Positions 36,550 to 46,776 of a stretch of DNA of 64,000 nt are shown one piece after another. The position numbers were made by a program, and so were the translations under genes. Location of the stretch: NCBI RefSeq assembly GCF_004769235.1, contig NZ_RQFG01000019.1, positions 310,001 to 374,000 of the forward strand. The letters are read 5' to 3'. Position 1 is the stretch's first letter. Each line of letters opens with the position of its first letter. Origin of the DNA: Leptospira kanakyensis (lineage in GTDB: Bacteria; Spirochaetota; Leptospiria; Leptospirales; Leptospiraceae). The notes below the pieces were generated by a model, which was given only the letters and a program-made list of their open reading frames with translations, was not told the origin of the DNA and made no database searches.

Positions 36550-39500
36550 ATGGCAAAAGAAATCGAAGATCGTAAATTTAGTGCTAAAGATGTAATCTCT
36601 GATTCCAAATCCTCTTTAGTGAATTTAAGTGGAATTCCGGAGTCGGCACACTCCTTTGTCGTTGGGTCTTTGTATGAATCACTCAAAACAGATTCTACCT
36701 TTTTAATTGTCCTTCCTACAAACCAAGATGCCGAAAGTTTTTCCCGTGAACTCCTTAGTTTTTTGCCACAAGATGAAATCTTTTATTTCCCAGGGCCTGA
36801 AAACATTCCTTATGAATATACTAAGTGGCAAGTAGAATGGAAAAGAGATCGGATTTTAACCATCAATCGAATTCTCTCTGGCAATCGTTCTCTTGTCGTA
36901 ACTTCTGTATCAGCGCTTTTACGGAAACTGCCTATCAGTGAAAGTTTAAAAGGAAAATCGATTTCATTGAAGTTGGGAAAAGATTTTCCACTCGATAAAT
37001 TATTATCTGAATTGGTACATTTAGGTTACCACCGGGAAGAGGTTTGTGAACAATTTGGCCACTTTAGTTTGAAGGGTGGAATTTTAGATATTTATACTCC
37101 TTATTTAGCAAACCCGGTGCGGATCGATTTTTTTGGAGATACTGTCGATGAAATTAGAACCTTCGACCCCAATACCCAAAAATCCATTTCAAAAATCAAT
37201 GAAATCATTATTACGGCTGCGAATGAAACTATCGTTAGTCGAGAGGAAAAACTTAAATACCTAGAGGAACTGGAAAAACATAAAGACAAACGTCTTCCGA
37301 TTGATTCGGAATTGGAAATTATAGAGGAACATTTGCCTTTGGTTCGCAAACACGAAGGTTTCCTTAATTTTTTTCCCAAAAAACCAATTGTAATTTTTCC
37401 GAGATTCTTTGATACCAAGGAACGTTCTTATGGAATGGAGAGAGAATACAACACTCTCTATGATAAAAAGAAAGAGGAGTCCCTTTGTTTAAAACCCGAA
37501 GATTTATTATCTTTTGGGGAAGAGTGGAACACTCTTACTTCTGATGATACACCAGGAATCCGTTTTTCTCTTTTGCCCGACAACCAAAGAAATTATTCTT
37601 ATGAACCAATCACTGAAGTTAAAGGATTTCGAGGGAAAATCCGAGAGGCAAAGGAATACTTTTTAGAATTACTTACGGAAGATCCAAAAAATAAGATCTT
37701 CATTACTTCATCCTTTTCCGCACAAATGATGCGCCTGAAAGGTTTATTCTCTGAAGACGAAGTACAAACAGCGCATTCTGACTCAGAAGAACCACTTCCC
37801 ATTCCCTTCGATAAAATGAATCCAGGGATTCATTTAGTAATTTCTGATCTCAAACGTGGGTTTCATGTTTTAGAGGATAATGTTTATATTTTTACGGACA
37901 ATGATTTATTTGGCCGCCAGTATAAAAGGAAAACTCGTTATAAAAAACAAGCCTCCCAAATGATCGAATCTTTCATTGATTTGAAAGAAGGTGATTACGT
38001 TGTTCATGTCAATCATGGTGTTGGCCGCTTTGTTAAAATTGAAAGAACCAAAGCTGATGGAAAGGAAAGGGATTTTTTAAAACTAGAGTATGCTGGTGGA
38101 GATAGTTTATTTGTTCCATTGGATCAAATTTCTTTGGTTCAAAAATACATTGGGGGAACGGATTCACCCAAACTTGATACTCTCGGAAAAAATTCTTGGA
38201 AAAAGGCAAAAGACCGTGTCCAAGAATCTGTTGATAAATTAGCCGAAGAACTAGTGTTACTTTATTCGAACAGGATGAAGTTGAATGGATTTGCGTTTCC
38301 ACCCGATACCATTTGGCAAGAAGAGTTCGAGGCAGCTTTTGAGTTTGAAGAAACCCCTGACCAAATCACTGCCATCGAGTCTGTGAAACAAGATTTAGAA
38401 TCGGTTCGACCAATGGATCGTTTGGTTTGTGGTGATGTAGGATATGGAAAAACAGAAGTAGCGATTCGTGCTGCCTTTAAGGTAATTATGGCCGGAAAAC
38501 AGGTGATGCTTCTTACCCCCACAACCATTCTTTCCTTACAACATTTTAATACATTCAAACAACGTTATGAAAACTATCCCGTAAAAATTGCCTTTGTTTC
38601 CAGGTTTCGTTCGGCGGCTGAGATTCGGGAAGATTTAAAGAATTTTTCTGAAGGAAAAATTGATATGCTCATTGGAACACATGCAATTCTTTCTTCTAAG
38701 GTAAAACCAAAAAATTTAGGTCTATTAATTATTGACGAAGAACAAAAGTTTGGTGTCACTCACAAAGAAGCCATCAAAAAATTCAAGAACCTTGTAGATG
38801 TTTTAACTCTAACAGCAACTCCTATTCCAAGAACCTTACATATGGCTCTAACGGGAATTCGAGAATTGTCTATCATTTCCACTCCACCAAAAAACAGACA
38901 AAGTGTAGAAACTTATGTTTTAGAAGAAGATGATACTTTGATCCAAGAGGCCATCCGGAAGGAAATGGAACGAGGAGGACAAATTTTCTATCTTTACAAC
39001 CGTGTGGAATCAATTGAGGAAGAGGCAGCTTATGTTCGTTCGTTGGTTCCTGAAATTTCGGTAGGGATTCTACATGGACAATTAACAGAAGATGAAATTG
39101 AGGAAACCCTTGTTGATTTTTACGAACGTAAATACGATATTTTAGTGACTACCACAATCATTGAATCGGGCATTGATATGCCAAATGTCAATACTCTCAT
39201 TGTCAAACGAGCCGATATGTTTGGACTTTCCCAACTTTACCAAATTAGGGGGCGCGTTGGTCGTTCTGATAGAAAGGCCTATGCTTATATGTTTTATCCT
39301 TCTAAAAAACTGATGACCGAACTTGCAGAAAAAAGATTAAACACAATTTTCGAATACCAAGAGTTAGGTTCCGGTTTTAAAGTTGCGATGCGCGATTTAG
39401 AAATTCGGGGAGCAGGAAACCTATTAGGAAAAGAACAATCGGGTGATATCATGGAAGTGGGTTTTGACCTCTATGTAAAAATGTTAGAAGAGGCCATTTC

Positions 39501-39972
39501 TCGGATCAAGGGAGAGGAAGTGCGAGTGGAAGTTCGCACAGCGGTAAATCTAAAAACCAACTTTTATCTTCCTGATGATTTTATCTCAGACACAAAACAA
39601 AAAATTGAATTCTACAAACGTTTTGAAGGTTCCGCGAATTTGGACGAAATTGAGGAACTTTCCCTGGAGATGGAAGACCGGTTTGGAGAACTTCCGCAAA
39701 TTGCCAAAACCTTTGTGGAATTAGAGAAAATCCGAACTTTGGCATCCAACTTAGGATTTGAATTTGTGACCGAAAAACCCGAGGAAATTCTATTCAAATG
39801 TGGAACCTATTTTCGGGGAAATCCAGACCGTGTGATCCAGGCCATGGCCAAATTTAAAGGGCTTCTCATCTCCCCTCAAGAGCCATCTGTATTACGTTAT
39901 ACGATTCCGGAAAGGGAAGATTTGCAAAAAATCAAAAAACTACTTTCTCTTTTAGAATTTTTAGCCGCTTAA
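36550..39972 (+). CDS. mfd: Transcription-repair coupling factor Mfd
   Basis: Mfd removes RNA polymerase stalled at lesions and recruits UvrA. The 1140-residue protein has the UvrB-like N-terminal region (about 30-400), the RNA-polymerase-interacting CarD-like domain starting at LKEGDYVVHVNHGVG (about 480-560), and a RecG-like translocase (600-960) with Walker A CGDVGYGKTEVA, LIIDEEQKFGV in the DExx box, TLTATPIPRTL and the GRVGRSDRKAYAY motif VI. The C-terminal TRCF domain (1000-1110), which masks UvrA binding, is present. No Shine-Dalgarno is evident before its ATG, in line with coupling to panC upstream. Confidence 0.98.
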   Translation: MAKEIEDRKFSAKDVISDSKSSLVNLSGIPESAHSFVVGSLYESLKTDSTFLIVLPTNQDAESFSRELLSFLPQDEIFYFPGPENIPYEYTKWQVEWKRDRILTINRILSGNRSLVVTSVSALLRKLPISESLKGKSISLKLGKDFPLDKLLSELVHLGYHREEVCEQFGHFSLKGGILDIYTPYLANPVRIDFFGDTVDEIRTFDPNTQKSISKINEIIITAANETIVSREEKLKYLEELEKHKDKRLPIDSELEIIEEHLPLVRKHEGFLNFFPKKPIVIFPRFFDTKERSYGMEREYNTLYDKKKEESLCLKPEDLLSFGEEWNTLTSDDTPGIRFSLLPDNQRNYSYEPITEVKGFRGKIREAKEYFLELLTEDPKNKIFITSSFSAQMMRLKGLFSEDEVQTAHSDSEEPLPIPFDKMNPGIHLVISDLKRGFHVLEDNVYIFTDNDLFGRQYKRKTRYKKQASQMIESFIDLKEGDYVVHVNHGVGRFVKIERTKADGKERDFLKLEYAGGDSLFVPLDQISLVQKYIGGTDSPKLDTLGKNSWKKAKDRVQESVDKLAEELVLLYSNRMKLNGFAFPPDTIWQEEFEAAFEFEETPDQITAIESVKQDLESVRPMDRLVCGDVGYGKTEVAIRAAFKVIMAGKQVMLLTPTTILSLQHFNTFKQRYENYPVKIAFVSRFRSAAEIREDLKNFSEGKIDMLIGTHAILSSKVKPKNLGLLIIDEEQKFGVTHKEAIKKFKNLVDVLTLTATPIPRTLHMALTGIRELSIISTPPKNRQSVETYVLEEDDTLIQEAIRKEMERGGQIFYLYNRVESIEEEAAYVRSLVPEISVGILHGQLTEDEIEETLVDFYERKYDILVTTTIIESGIDMPNVNTLIVKRADMFGLSQLYQIRGRVGRSDRKAYAYMFYPSKKLMTELAEKRLNTIFEYQELGSGFKVAMRDLEIRGAGNLLGKEQSGDIMEVGFDLYVKMLEEAISRIKGEEVRVEVRTAVNLKTNFYLPDDFISDTKQKIEFYKRFEGSANLDEIEELSLEMEDRFGELPQIAKTFVELEKIRTLASNLGFEFVTEKPEEILFKCGTYFRGNPDRVIQAMAKFKGLLISPQEPSVLRYTIPEREDLQKIKKLLSLLEFLAA

Positions 39973-39994
39973 TTTTTAAGCAGGGGAATCAAAC

Positions 39995-40056
39995 TGGTTT
40001 CGTCAAAAAAGGATAGACATTGCGGGAATTGGCGAAACCATCATCACAAATCCTTT
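39995..40056 (+). promoter_or_regulatory. Interleaved inverted repeats with pseudoknot topology
   Basis: TGGTTTCG (39995-40002) pairs with CGAAACCA (40033-40040), and AAAGGAT (40008-40014) pairs with ATCCTTT (40050-40056). Both pairs are perfect and interleaved, so they would form an H-type pseudoknot or two alternative hairpins, ending 16 bases before the lipoprotein start at 40073. No T run follows. This is a candidate cis-acting RNA, not a known family. Confidence 0.35.
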
Positions 40057-40072
40057 CAGGCACTAAAATAAT

Positions 40073-40744
40073 ATGACTAAAATCCTTCCTTTGTTTGTTT
40101 TTTTGGCATCACTTTTCCTCGTTCAGTGTTCGGACTCCTCTCCGGTCATCGAAACTTTGGATAACCATAAAATTACAGTAAAAGACTTTGAAGCGGCGTA
40201 CGACACAGCTCTTGATTCCATCAGCCGTTTGCAAAATATCGAAAAAAAGACCCTTTTGGAATTCATTGAAAAAGACATCGCAGAAGTTCCTCAAAACTTC
40301 CAAGATTTGAATTACCAACTCCAAAAGAAAAATTTCTACCAAACCTACCGACAAATGATCATGACTCGCCTTGTTGCTGAAAAAAATGGTTATATCTCTC
40401 GTCCGGACGTGGCAGAAGTGATCAAACAAGTTGAGATGCAAACCATTGCACAAATGTATGTTTCTGAACAAGTAGAGAAAAAAATCCAAATCACTGACGA
40501 ACAAGCAAAGGCAGAATGCGAAAGACTTCGTGGATTAGATCGTAATATCGCAAACCTAACAATTGATAAATGTCTTACTTTTGCAAAGGCACAAATCAAA
40601 CAATTACAAACCCGGGAACAACTTCCTTTAGTAGTAGAAAGAATCAAAGAAGAAGTAACAATCAAACGTAACGATAAATTTGATTTAGACGCATACCTTG
40701 CTCCTAAGAAAAAAGTGGAAGAACCAGCTGACGAGAAAAAATAA
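40073..40744 (+). CDS. Lipoprotein with SurA-N-like helical domain
   Basis: A 223-residue protein with a lipoprotein signal (MTKILPLFVFLASLFLVQC, Cys19). The opening of the mature part, SPVIETLDNHKITVKDFEAAYD, resembles the start of SurA/PrsA/PpiC chaperones, which go on with a helical domain; here the helical part runs to about 175 but no parvulin isomerase domain follows. The C-terminus is Lys/Glu-rich. A holdase-like chaperone role at the membrane is possible but unproven. The family known in Leptospira as LipL31 is of similar size; I cannot confirm identity. It lies 100 bases after mfd behind paired inverted repeats and seven bases before uppP. Confidence 0.75.
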   Translation: MTKILPLFVFLASLFLVQCSDSSPVIETLDNHKITVKDFEAAYDTALDSISRLQNIEKKTLLEFIEKDIAEVPQNFQDLNYQLQKKNFYQTYRQMIMTRLVAEKNGYISRPDVAEVIKQVEMQTIAQMYVSEQVEKKIQITDEQAKAECERLRGLDRNIANLTIDKCLTFAKAQIKQLQTREQLPLVVERIKEEVTIKRNDKFDLDAYLAPKKKVEEPADEKK

Positions 40745-40750
40745 GTCGGA

Positions 40751-41590
40751 ATGGACAATACTTTAAATGCGTTTCTCCGTGGCATCATCGAAGCTGCCAC
40801 GGAATTCCTTCCTGTTTCTTCTACGGGACACCTTTTCCTCTTCAGTTACTTTTTCCCCTTTCAAAATCTAACAGTCGACCATGAAGCCTTTGAAGATTTA
40901 TTTGATATCTTCATCCAAACAGGAGCCATCCTATCCGTGGTTGTTTTGTACTTCCAACTTCTTTGGAAACAGACCAAAGGAGCGGTTCTTTTCCTTACAA
41001 AGAAATCCGAAGATAAATCTGGATTTGAATTTTATCGTAATTTAATCATTGGTATCCTTCCCATTTTGATTTTAGGTTTTGTTTTTAAAAGTAGTTTGGA
41101 TCAGATCAAAATGAGACCTGACTTACTTCTCATCCTTGGACTTTCTTGGTTAGTGGGTGGACTCGTTATGGTTTTTGTGGAATGGAAACACTATGACGAA
41201 GGCGATGGGAAAATAATTGGAATTAAAGAATCCATTTTTGTTGGAGTCTTTCAATGTTTTGCCCTTATCCCTGGTGTATCCAGGTCGGCAGCAACCATCA
41301 TCACGGCTAGGACACTCGGTGTATCCAAAAAAGATTCTGCGGAGTTTTCTTTTTTTCTTGCAATCCCCGTTTTGACATTAGCAGGAATTTACAAACTTTA
41401 CAAACATAGAGCCATATTAAATTCCGAGACAATTGGACTGCTTTTATTTGGAAGTGTTATATCTTTTGTGATTTGTTACTTTATCATAAGACTTTTTATG
41501 GCTTTTATCCGTAGAAGGAGTTTTTTATCTTTTGGAATTTATCGTATCCTTCTTGGCCTTCTTGTAACTTTATATTTCCTTCGTGGTTAA
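40751..41590 (+). CDS. uppP: Undecaprenyl-diphosphatase UppP (BacA)
   Basis: UppP recycles undecaprenyl diphosphate to the monophosphate carrier used for peptidoglycan and O-antigen. The 279-residue membrane protein has about eight helices. The catalytic segment near the N-terminus is GIIEAATEFLPVSSTGH, with the Glu pair and the SSTGH loop, and the second reentrant site is LIPGVSRSAATII. EFSFFLAIPVLTLAG and the C-terminal glycine-rich helix are also family-typical. The 3' end overlaps the convergent phosphatase gene by 21 bases. Confidence 0.95.
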   Translation: MDNTLNAFLRGIIEAATEFLPVSSTGHLFLFSYFFPFQNLTVDHEAFEDLFDIFIQTGAILSVVVLYFQLLWKQTKGAVLFLTKKSEDKSGFEFYRNLIIGILPILILGFVFKSSLDQIKMRPDLLLILGLSWLVGGLVMVFVEWKHYDEGDGKIIGIKESIFVGVFQCFALIPGVSRSAATIITARTLGVSKKDSAEFSFFLAIPVLTLAGIYKLYKHRAILNSETIGLLLFGSVISFVICYFIIRLFMAFIRRRSFLSFGIYRILLGLLVTLYFLRG

Positions 41591-44089
41591 AAAACCTAAG
41601 TAAAATTCTTTTTTATCCACATGATTCGTTTGATCAAGCAGATACATAAATAACTTTGTATTCTGCTTGTGAAATTTGTTTCGTAAAAATAACCTTTCCG
41701 ACCATATAACTGATTCTGCATATTGTCCATTTTTGTATAATGCCCTTGCTGTCATAAAAAGGTAATCTTCGCGGACGGGATTTTTTTTCGACGCTAACTT
41801 TAGATTTTCTATTGCAGGTATCCAATTCTTTAGTTGGTATTGGAGTTTTCCAGCTAATGCAAAGAAAGTTGGGTGGGAATAATTTTGCATCAAAGAAGTT
41901 AATCGTTCGAGGATTTCCTGGTAATTTCCTTGTTTGGTTTTCTGTTTGATTTCCAAATATTCGTTCCTTATCGAATCAGGAAGTGACATTCTCGGGTTTG
42001 CCGGGGAGAATTCTATCTTTAAAAAAGAAAGGTCGTCTGTAATTTCGCCGCTATTTTTTATTTCGTTCACTAACGACGGAAGGATTGATTCTGATCTTTC
42101 CACTAATCGTAAGATTAATGTTTCGTCTTCATTGATGGAACGAAATTCTTCTTCCTCCTGGCCAAGTCCTAAATCATCTCTCCCATCCGATCCAATGAGT
42201 AAAACATCTCCCGCTAACAAAGAAAAGGTTTTGATTTGGAAATAATGGTCATTTTTTGGAAAACCCAGTTTTCTCATGGAAAGTTCAGTTTCAATGAAAG
42301 AGGCAACTCCATCGCGGTAAAGAATACTCCAAGGGTGTTCTGCATTGATATAATAAACGAAACCATCCTTTCCTACCATTCCTAGAACCACACTTGACAA
42401 CATGGAACCATCAAAACTTACAAATACAGATTGGAGTTCTACATAAAGATCTTTTAACCAAAGTTCGGGAGGTCTAGATTTCGTATAACTCGACTTTGCA
42501 CGAGAAAGTACAGCTTGGAAGACAACTCCAAATACCAGGGCACCACCAGCTCCTTGGATGGATTTACCCATGGCATCTCCATTGGCAAAAACAGTATAAT
42601 CGCCATATTCTAATTGCACTGTGCCCACAACACAGATATCTCCTCCGATTTCTCCATCCTTTCCGCGAAACTGAAATTTTTTCTTTTGGTTTACATAGGT
42701 TTCAATTTTAATTTCTGGAAGGCGATTGTCGATTCTGGCAAGGGGATGGATGAGAAGTGAGGTTAAAAAATAATCTCCATCTTGTTTTTCCTTTAGAATT
42801 TGTAACTGATTGAGTGATTCGTTCAAAGCATCAGTTCTTTCTTCTACTTTTTTTTCTAGGTTTTTGTTTAGGTCTTCCACCTCTTCATTTAGTTTTACGA
42901 AGGAGTTGGCTAAGATGATGGCAAGAGATATATTAAATACAAGGAAAGTATAACCCATAATCCTTGGAAATACCCAGTAATTCCGATTGGTTGCTAAATC
43001 AACGATAGCAGCAAATAAAACAATGGTGATCCCAATAGTTATGTAAAAAGCTCTCCTTTCCTTTTTTCGTAAATGTTTGAATAAAATGGCAAAAATTAGT
43101 ATAACATAAATTAACCAAGTAGGTTGTACGAAATTTGAAAGTAAAAAACTGAAATTTTCAATATTGTGAGTGAATGCAAAATATAGAAAAAATCCGAGTT
43201 GTAATCCATCTAAAATTTTTCCAAGAATGCTATATCTTTCATCAAACAATGTTCTAAGAAAATGATACATAAATGGTATCAAAAGTAATATTGTCATGTA
43301 TTCCATTTTTTTCATTTCTAAAAATGGAAATCCAAACTCATATTTAAGTTGGTTTCTTAGAAAATTATAAACTACGAATGAAAATGAAAATAGTGCAAAA
43401 AATAAATTTTCTCTATCCTTCCTCCTGCGAATGAACAAAAAGAGGAAATAACCTCCAACAGTGGAGTAAATTGTTAAAAACAGTAATTTGATAAATTCAT
43501 CTTTATAAAACCTGGAAGTGATTTTTTCTGTCGGACCAAGAAGGGTTTCATCTTGTTCAATACCACCTGAGTTTCCGAAATAAGGTTGGATTTTTATTAT
43601 TAATAGATTTTTTTTTCCGTATTGGATTAAATTTGCAGGAACATGATAAATTCTGAGTTTGTCATAGGCTTGCGGATCAGATGAATCCCATAGACCAGTT
43701 TTCCCAATCAAATGTCCGTTGAGATAAGTTTTATCCCGGTCATTAATGATACCGAGCCTGAGCGTATACTGTGTGGACTGGTCGTTTGGAAACTGAATCC
43801 ACTTGGCGATGGTAACAATTTTTTTAGAAGAGTAGTCTTCTTTTTTTGTATATAAACTACCCGGGATAAAAACGCGTTTCCATTGAATTTTGGAGAAGTT
43901 AGATTCCGTAATGGATGAGATTTCTTCTGTACTCAGATCTTCGTCTTTCATAAACCAAAGACTGTCTGGATCATTTCCCTTGGAATCAAGTGACACTACT
44001 TCCATTGTTTTTGTAGTAGAATTTGTGATTGTTTGCGAATGGAGTAGGGAAAAAGAAAAGACAAGAAAAATGAGGATCGGTTTTATCAT
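41570..44089 (-). CDS. 7TM-receptor SpoIIE-type phosphatase with C-terminal TPRs
   Basis: The 839-residue protein has a signal peptide (1-19), a periplasmic jelly-roll-like sensor (70-185, with KTYLNGHLIGKTG), seven transmembrane helices (200-395) in the 7TMR-DISM style, a coiled coil (397-437), a PP2C/SpoIIE domain (440-695) and a TPR tail (700-820). GGD (482-484), NGDAMGKSIQGAGGALV (503 onward), INAEHPW, SDGRDD and TDDLS are the same variant motifs as in the gene at 2-1453, with very high similarity through the catalytic half. It probably senses an external ligand and dephosphorylates an anti-anti-sigma-like partner. The 3' end overlaps uppP. Confidence 0.9.
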   Translation of the reverse strand: MIKPILIFLVFSFSLLHSQTITNSTTKTMEVVSLDSKGNDPDSLWFMKDEDLSTEEISSITESNFSKIQWKRVFIPGSLYTKKEDYSSKKIVTIAKWIQFPNDQSTQYTLRLGIINDRDKTYLNGHLIGKTGLWDSSDPQAYDKLRIYHVPANLIQYGKKNLLIIKIQPYFGNSGGIEQDETLLGPTEKITSRFYKDEFIKLLFLTIYSTVGGYFLFLFIRRRKDRENLFFALFSFSFVVYNFLRNQLKYEFGFPFLEMKKMEYMTILLLIPFMYHFLRTLFDERYSILGKILDGLQLGFFLYFAFTHNIENFSFLLSNFVQPTWLIYVILIFAILFKHLRKKERRAFYITIGITIVLFAAIVDLATNRNYWVFPRIMGYTFLVFNISLAIILANSFVKLNEEVEDLNKNLEKKVEERTDALNESLNQLQILKEKQDGDYFLTSLLIHPLARIDNRLPEIKIETYVNQKKKFQFRGKDGEIGGDICVVGTVQLEYGDYTVFANGDAMGKSIQGAGGALVFGVVFQAVLSRAKSSYTKSRPPELWLKDLYVELQSVFVSFDGSMLSSVVLGMVGKDGFVYYINAEHPWSILYRDGVASFIETELSMRKLGFPKNDHYFQIKTFSLLAGDVLLIGSDGRDDLGLGQEEEEFRSINEDETLILRLVERSESILPSLVNEIKNSGEITDDLSFLKIEFSPANPRMSLPDSIRNEYLEIKQKTKQGNYQEILERLTSLMQNYSHPTFFALAGKLQYQLKNWIPAIENLKLASKKNPVREDYLFMTARALYKNGQYAESVIWSERLFLRNKFHKQNTKLFMYLLDQTNHVDKKEFYLGFLTTKEI

Positions 44090-44143
44090 ATATAAACGAA
44101 CTCTTACGTTCCTAACTGTGTAATGTTTCCAAATGGATACAAA

Positions 44144-45325
44144 ATGGTCATTCGATTAAAGAAGAATAAAGAAAAAGCAATATTAAATTTTCATCCTTGG
44201 ATTTTCTCTGGGGCCATCGCCTCAGAAGAAGATGGTTTGACTCCTGGTTCCATTGTACGAGTGGAATCCTGGGAACATAAATTTTTAGCCTGGGGTCATT
44301 ATGATCCTAAAAGTCAAATCCGTGTACGTTTGTTCTCTTTTGACTTAGAGTTGGATGGTCGGGAAGGATCTTTTTGGCTCAGTCGATGGGATTCCATTTA
44401 TGAATCTAAAAAGAAACTACTCCCCAAAGATACAACGGGGTTTAGGTTATTTCATTCGGAAGGAGATCAGGTTCCAGGAATAGTAGTTGATTGTTATGAT
44501 AAAACAGCTGTTATGCAATTGAAAACTCCTGGTGCCTTGAGTTTGAGAAGTTTACTTGTTTCTTTTTTGGAAAGTAAAGGATATGAAACTATTTTTGAAA
44601 AAGGTGAGAAATCAGAAGGCAAACTCGACGTTAATTCTATTTTTCATAAGGGGAAGGAAGACGAACCTGTTTTTTCTGAATATGGAATCAAATTTATAGC
44701 AGATATCACGAAAGGCCAAAAAACAGGTTTTTTTATCGACCAAAGAGAAAATCGAGCTCTTCTTTCTCGTTATGCGAAAGATAAAAAAGTCCTAAATACT
44801 TTTTCTTATTCTGGTGCCTTTTCTCTCTACGCTTTGTTAGCTGATGCAAAATTAGTCCATAGTTTAGATATCTCTAAACAAGCAATCGAACTTTGTGAAA
44901 AAAATTTGAATTTAAATGGGCTTAGCTCCGAAGGGCCAGACTCTAGACACAAAGGACTCGTTTTAGATAGTTTTGATTATTTAAAAACAATGGAATCTGG
45001 ACTTTATAATTTGATCATTTTGGATCCACCAGCGTTTACCAAAAGTATTTCCACTGTGGTTCAAGCAAGCCGTGGTTATAAAGACATCAATATGCGAGCT
45101 ATGGCAAAAATCAAAACAGGTGGTCTTATTTTTACCTTCTCCTGTTCGCAACATATTTCCTTTGATTTGTTCAAAAAAATAGTATTCGGCGCCGCTAAGG
45201 ATGCCAAAAAAAGAGTTAGAATTTTGCACCATCTAACCCAGAGCCCAGACCATGGTTATTCTGTCTTCCATCCCGAAGGAGAATACCTAAAAGGACTTGT
45301 GATTCAGGTTGATGGCGATACATGA
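44144..45325 (+). CDS. RlmI-like 23S rRNA (cytosine) methyltransferase
   Basis: A 393-residue SAM-dependent methyltransferase of the RlmI/RlmK-C family. I choose ATG 44144 (GGAT six bases upstream) over ATG 44123, which has no ribosome-binding site. Order: a PUA-like domain (1-75) with WIFSGAI, a short EEHEAD-like middle domain, then the Rossmann methyltransferase (195-390) with LNTFSYSGAFSLYAL (SAM glycine loop), DISKQAIELCEKNLNLNG, LIILDPPAF and FTFSCSQHISFDLF, which carries the catalytic Cys of the family. RlmI makes m5C in 23S rRNA; exact target here is inferred. The MBOAT gene follows 25 bases later. Confidence 0.88.
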   Translation: MVIRLKKNKEKAILNFHPWIFSGAIASEEDGLTPGSIVRVESWEHKFLAWGHYDPKSQIRVRLFSFDLELDGREGSFWLSRWDSIYESKKKLLPKDTTGFRLFHSEGDQVPGIVVDCYDKTAVMQLKTPGALSLRSLLVSFLESKGYETIFEKGEKSEGKLDVNSIFHKGKEDEPVFSEYGIKFIADITKGQKTGFFIDQRENRALLSRYAKDKKVLNTFSYSGAFSLYALLADAKLVHSLDISKQAIELCEKNLNLNGLSSEGPDSRHKGLVLDSFDYLKTMESGLYNLIILDPPAFTKSISTVVQASRGYKDINMRAMAKIKTGGLIFTFSCSQHISFDLFKKIVFGAAKDAKKRVRILHHLTQSPDHGYSVFHPEGEYLKGLVIQVDGDT

Positions 45326-45350
45326 TCTCATACATTGGTGAAATCTTAGA

Positions 45351-46775
45351 ATGAAATTTACATCCCTTGGTTTTCTCTTATTTTTCCTTGTCGTATATTG
45401 TTTACACTGGGTCTTCCGTGGCAAACTTAGATTGGGTTTTTTGTTTTTAGCTTCTTTAGCGTTTTATGCAGCTTGGTCGATTCCCTTTGCCTTCCACTTC
45501 TTTGCGATTGTTGTATTAAATCATTTTTTTAATAAACAAATCTTAAAAAACAAATCATCCTTTTGGTATCCAGTTTCTTTGTTTGTCAACTTCGGAAATT
45601 TATTTCTATTTAAGTATTTTTATTTCCTTTGGGCTCTTCTTTTTCAACTTACTGGTTCATTCTTCTTTGCACCCGAATCCATCCAAACTTTCCTCAACTC
45701 TCAGTTCGGTGTCGATTCCATTACCTTACCTCTGGCGATTAGTTTTTATACCTTCCAAATGGTTGCTTATACCATTGATATCAAACGGGGGAACGCAGAA
45801 GAAAATCCAAATTTTTTGCAGTTTGCACTGTTTATCTTTTTCTTTCCGCAGTTGGTCGCAGGTCCCATTGTCCGTCACGGAGAATTTTTTTATCAGTTAG
45901 AAGTTTGGAATGCAAAGAAGGAACAACTTTTTGAAGGTTACTACTTAGTATTTTTAGGACTTTTCAAAAAAGTAGTTCTCGCTGATAATTTATCTCCAGT
46001 CATTGAACCTGTTTTTCAAAATCCCGATCAGTATGATGGAGTCACAAACTTAATCGCAATTTTTGGTTATGCGGCAAGGGTATTTTGTGATTTCAGTGGT
46101 TATACGGACTTAGCAAGGGGACTTGGTAAATTACTCGGAATCAATTTACCTGAGAACTTTCACGCTCCCTATCTTTCGACTTCCGTTCGCGAACTTTGGA
46201 CAAGATGGCATATGACACTCGCGACTTGGATCAAAGATTATATTTACTTTCCGTTAGGTGGATCCCGTGTTAGCGAATACCGAGGTTATGTAAACTTAAT
46301 TGTAACCTTCACTTTGGCTGGATTTTGGCATGGTGCCAATTTTACTTTTATCATTTGGGGATTTTTACACGGGTTTATGTTGAGTTTAGAAAGAAAAATT
46401 GAACTCATTCGAAAACCAGACAAAACAATCAAACTCCCTAAGTGGAAAAAAATATCGGGATTTGTTTATACGTTTTTGTTTTTTGTTTTATCGATTCCGT
46501 TTTTTAATGCCCCCTCTGTTCAGAATGCATTATCCATGTATGTAAACGTTTTTACAGGTTCGGCTGGGGAAAGAACAAATAAATCAGAACTTGTTCTTTA
46601 TAGTTTGATTCTTACTTTTTTACTTAATTACTTACAAACCAAACCTAGTTTTCCAAGAGAAAATTGGTCTACCAAAACTTCTTTTGGATTTCTATTAATA
46701 TTTTCTTTAGTTGTTACCATATTATTAGGTTATCTTGCACCAGGAGGAACGGAATTTATTTACTTCCAATTTTAA
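45351..46775 (+). CDS. MBOAT-family O-acyltransferase (AlgI/DltB-like)
   Basis: A 474-residue polytopic protein with about eleven membrane segments. The family signature is plain: PLAISFYTFQMVAYTIDI, LVAGPIVR, FCDFSGYTDLARGLGKLLG, ELWTRWHMTLATWIKDYIYFPLGG, and LAGFWHGANFTFIIWG with the catalytic His at about residue 327. MBOAT proteins move acyl groups, usually acetyl, across the membrane to envelope glycans with a partner SGNH-like hydrolase. The next gene, almost touching, supplies a candidate partner. The acylated polymer is unknown; lipopolysaccharide is the likely choice in Leptospira. Confidence 0.93.
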   Translation: MKFTSLGFLLFFLVVYCLHWVFRGKLRLGFLFLASLAFYAAWSIPFAFHFFAIVVLNHFFNKQILKNKSSFWYPVSLFVNFGNLFLFKYFYFLWALLFQLTGSFFFAPESIQTFLNSQFGVDSITLPLAISFYTFQMVAYTIDIKRGNAEENPNFLQFALFIFFFPQLVAGPIVRHGEFFYQLEVWNAKKEQLFEGYYLVFLGLFKKVVLADNLSPVIEPVFQNPDQYDGVTNLIAIFGYAARVFCDFSGYTDLARGLGKLLGINLPENFHAPYLSTSVRELWTRWHMTLATWIKDYIYFPLGGSRVSEYRGYVNLIVTFTLAGFWHGANFTFIIWGFLHGFMLSLERKIELIRKPDKTIKLPKWKKISGFVYTFLFFVLSIPFFNAPSVQNALSMYVNVFTGSAGERTNKSELVLYSLILTFLLNYLQTKPSFPRENWSTKTSFGFLLIFSLVVTILLGYLAPGGTEFIYFQF

Positions 46776-46776
46776 T

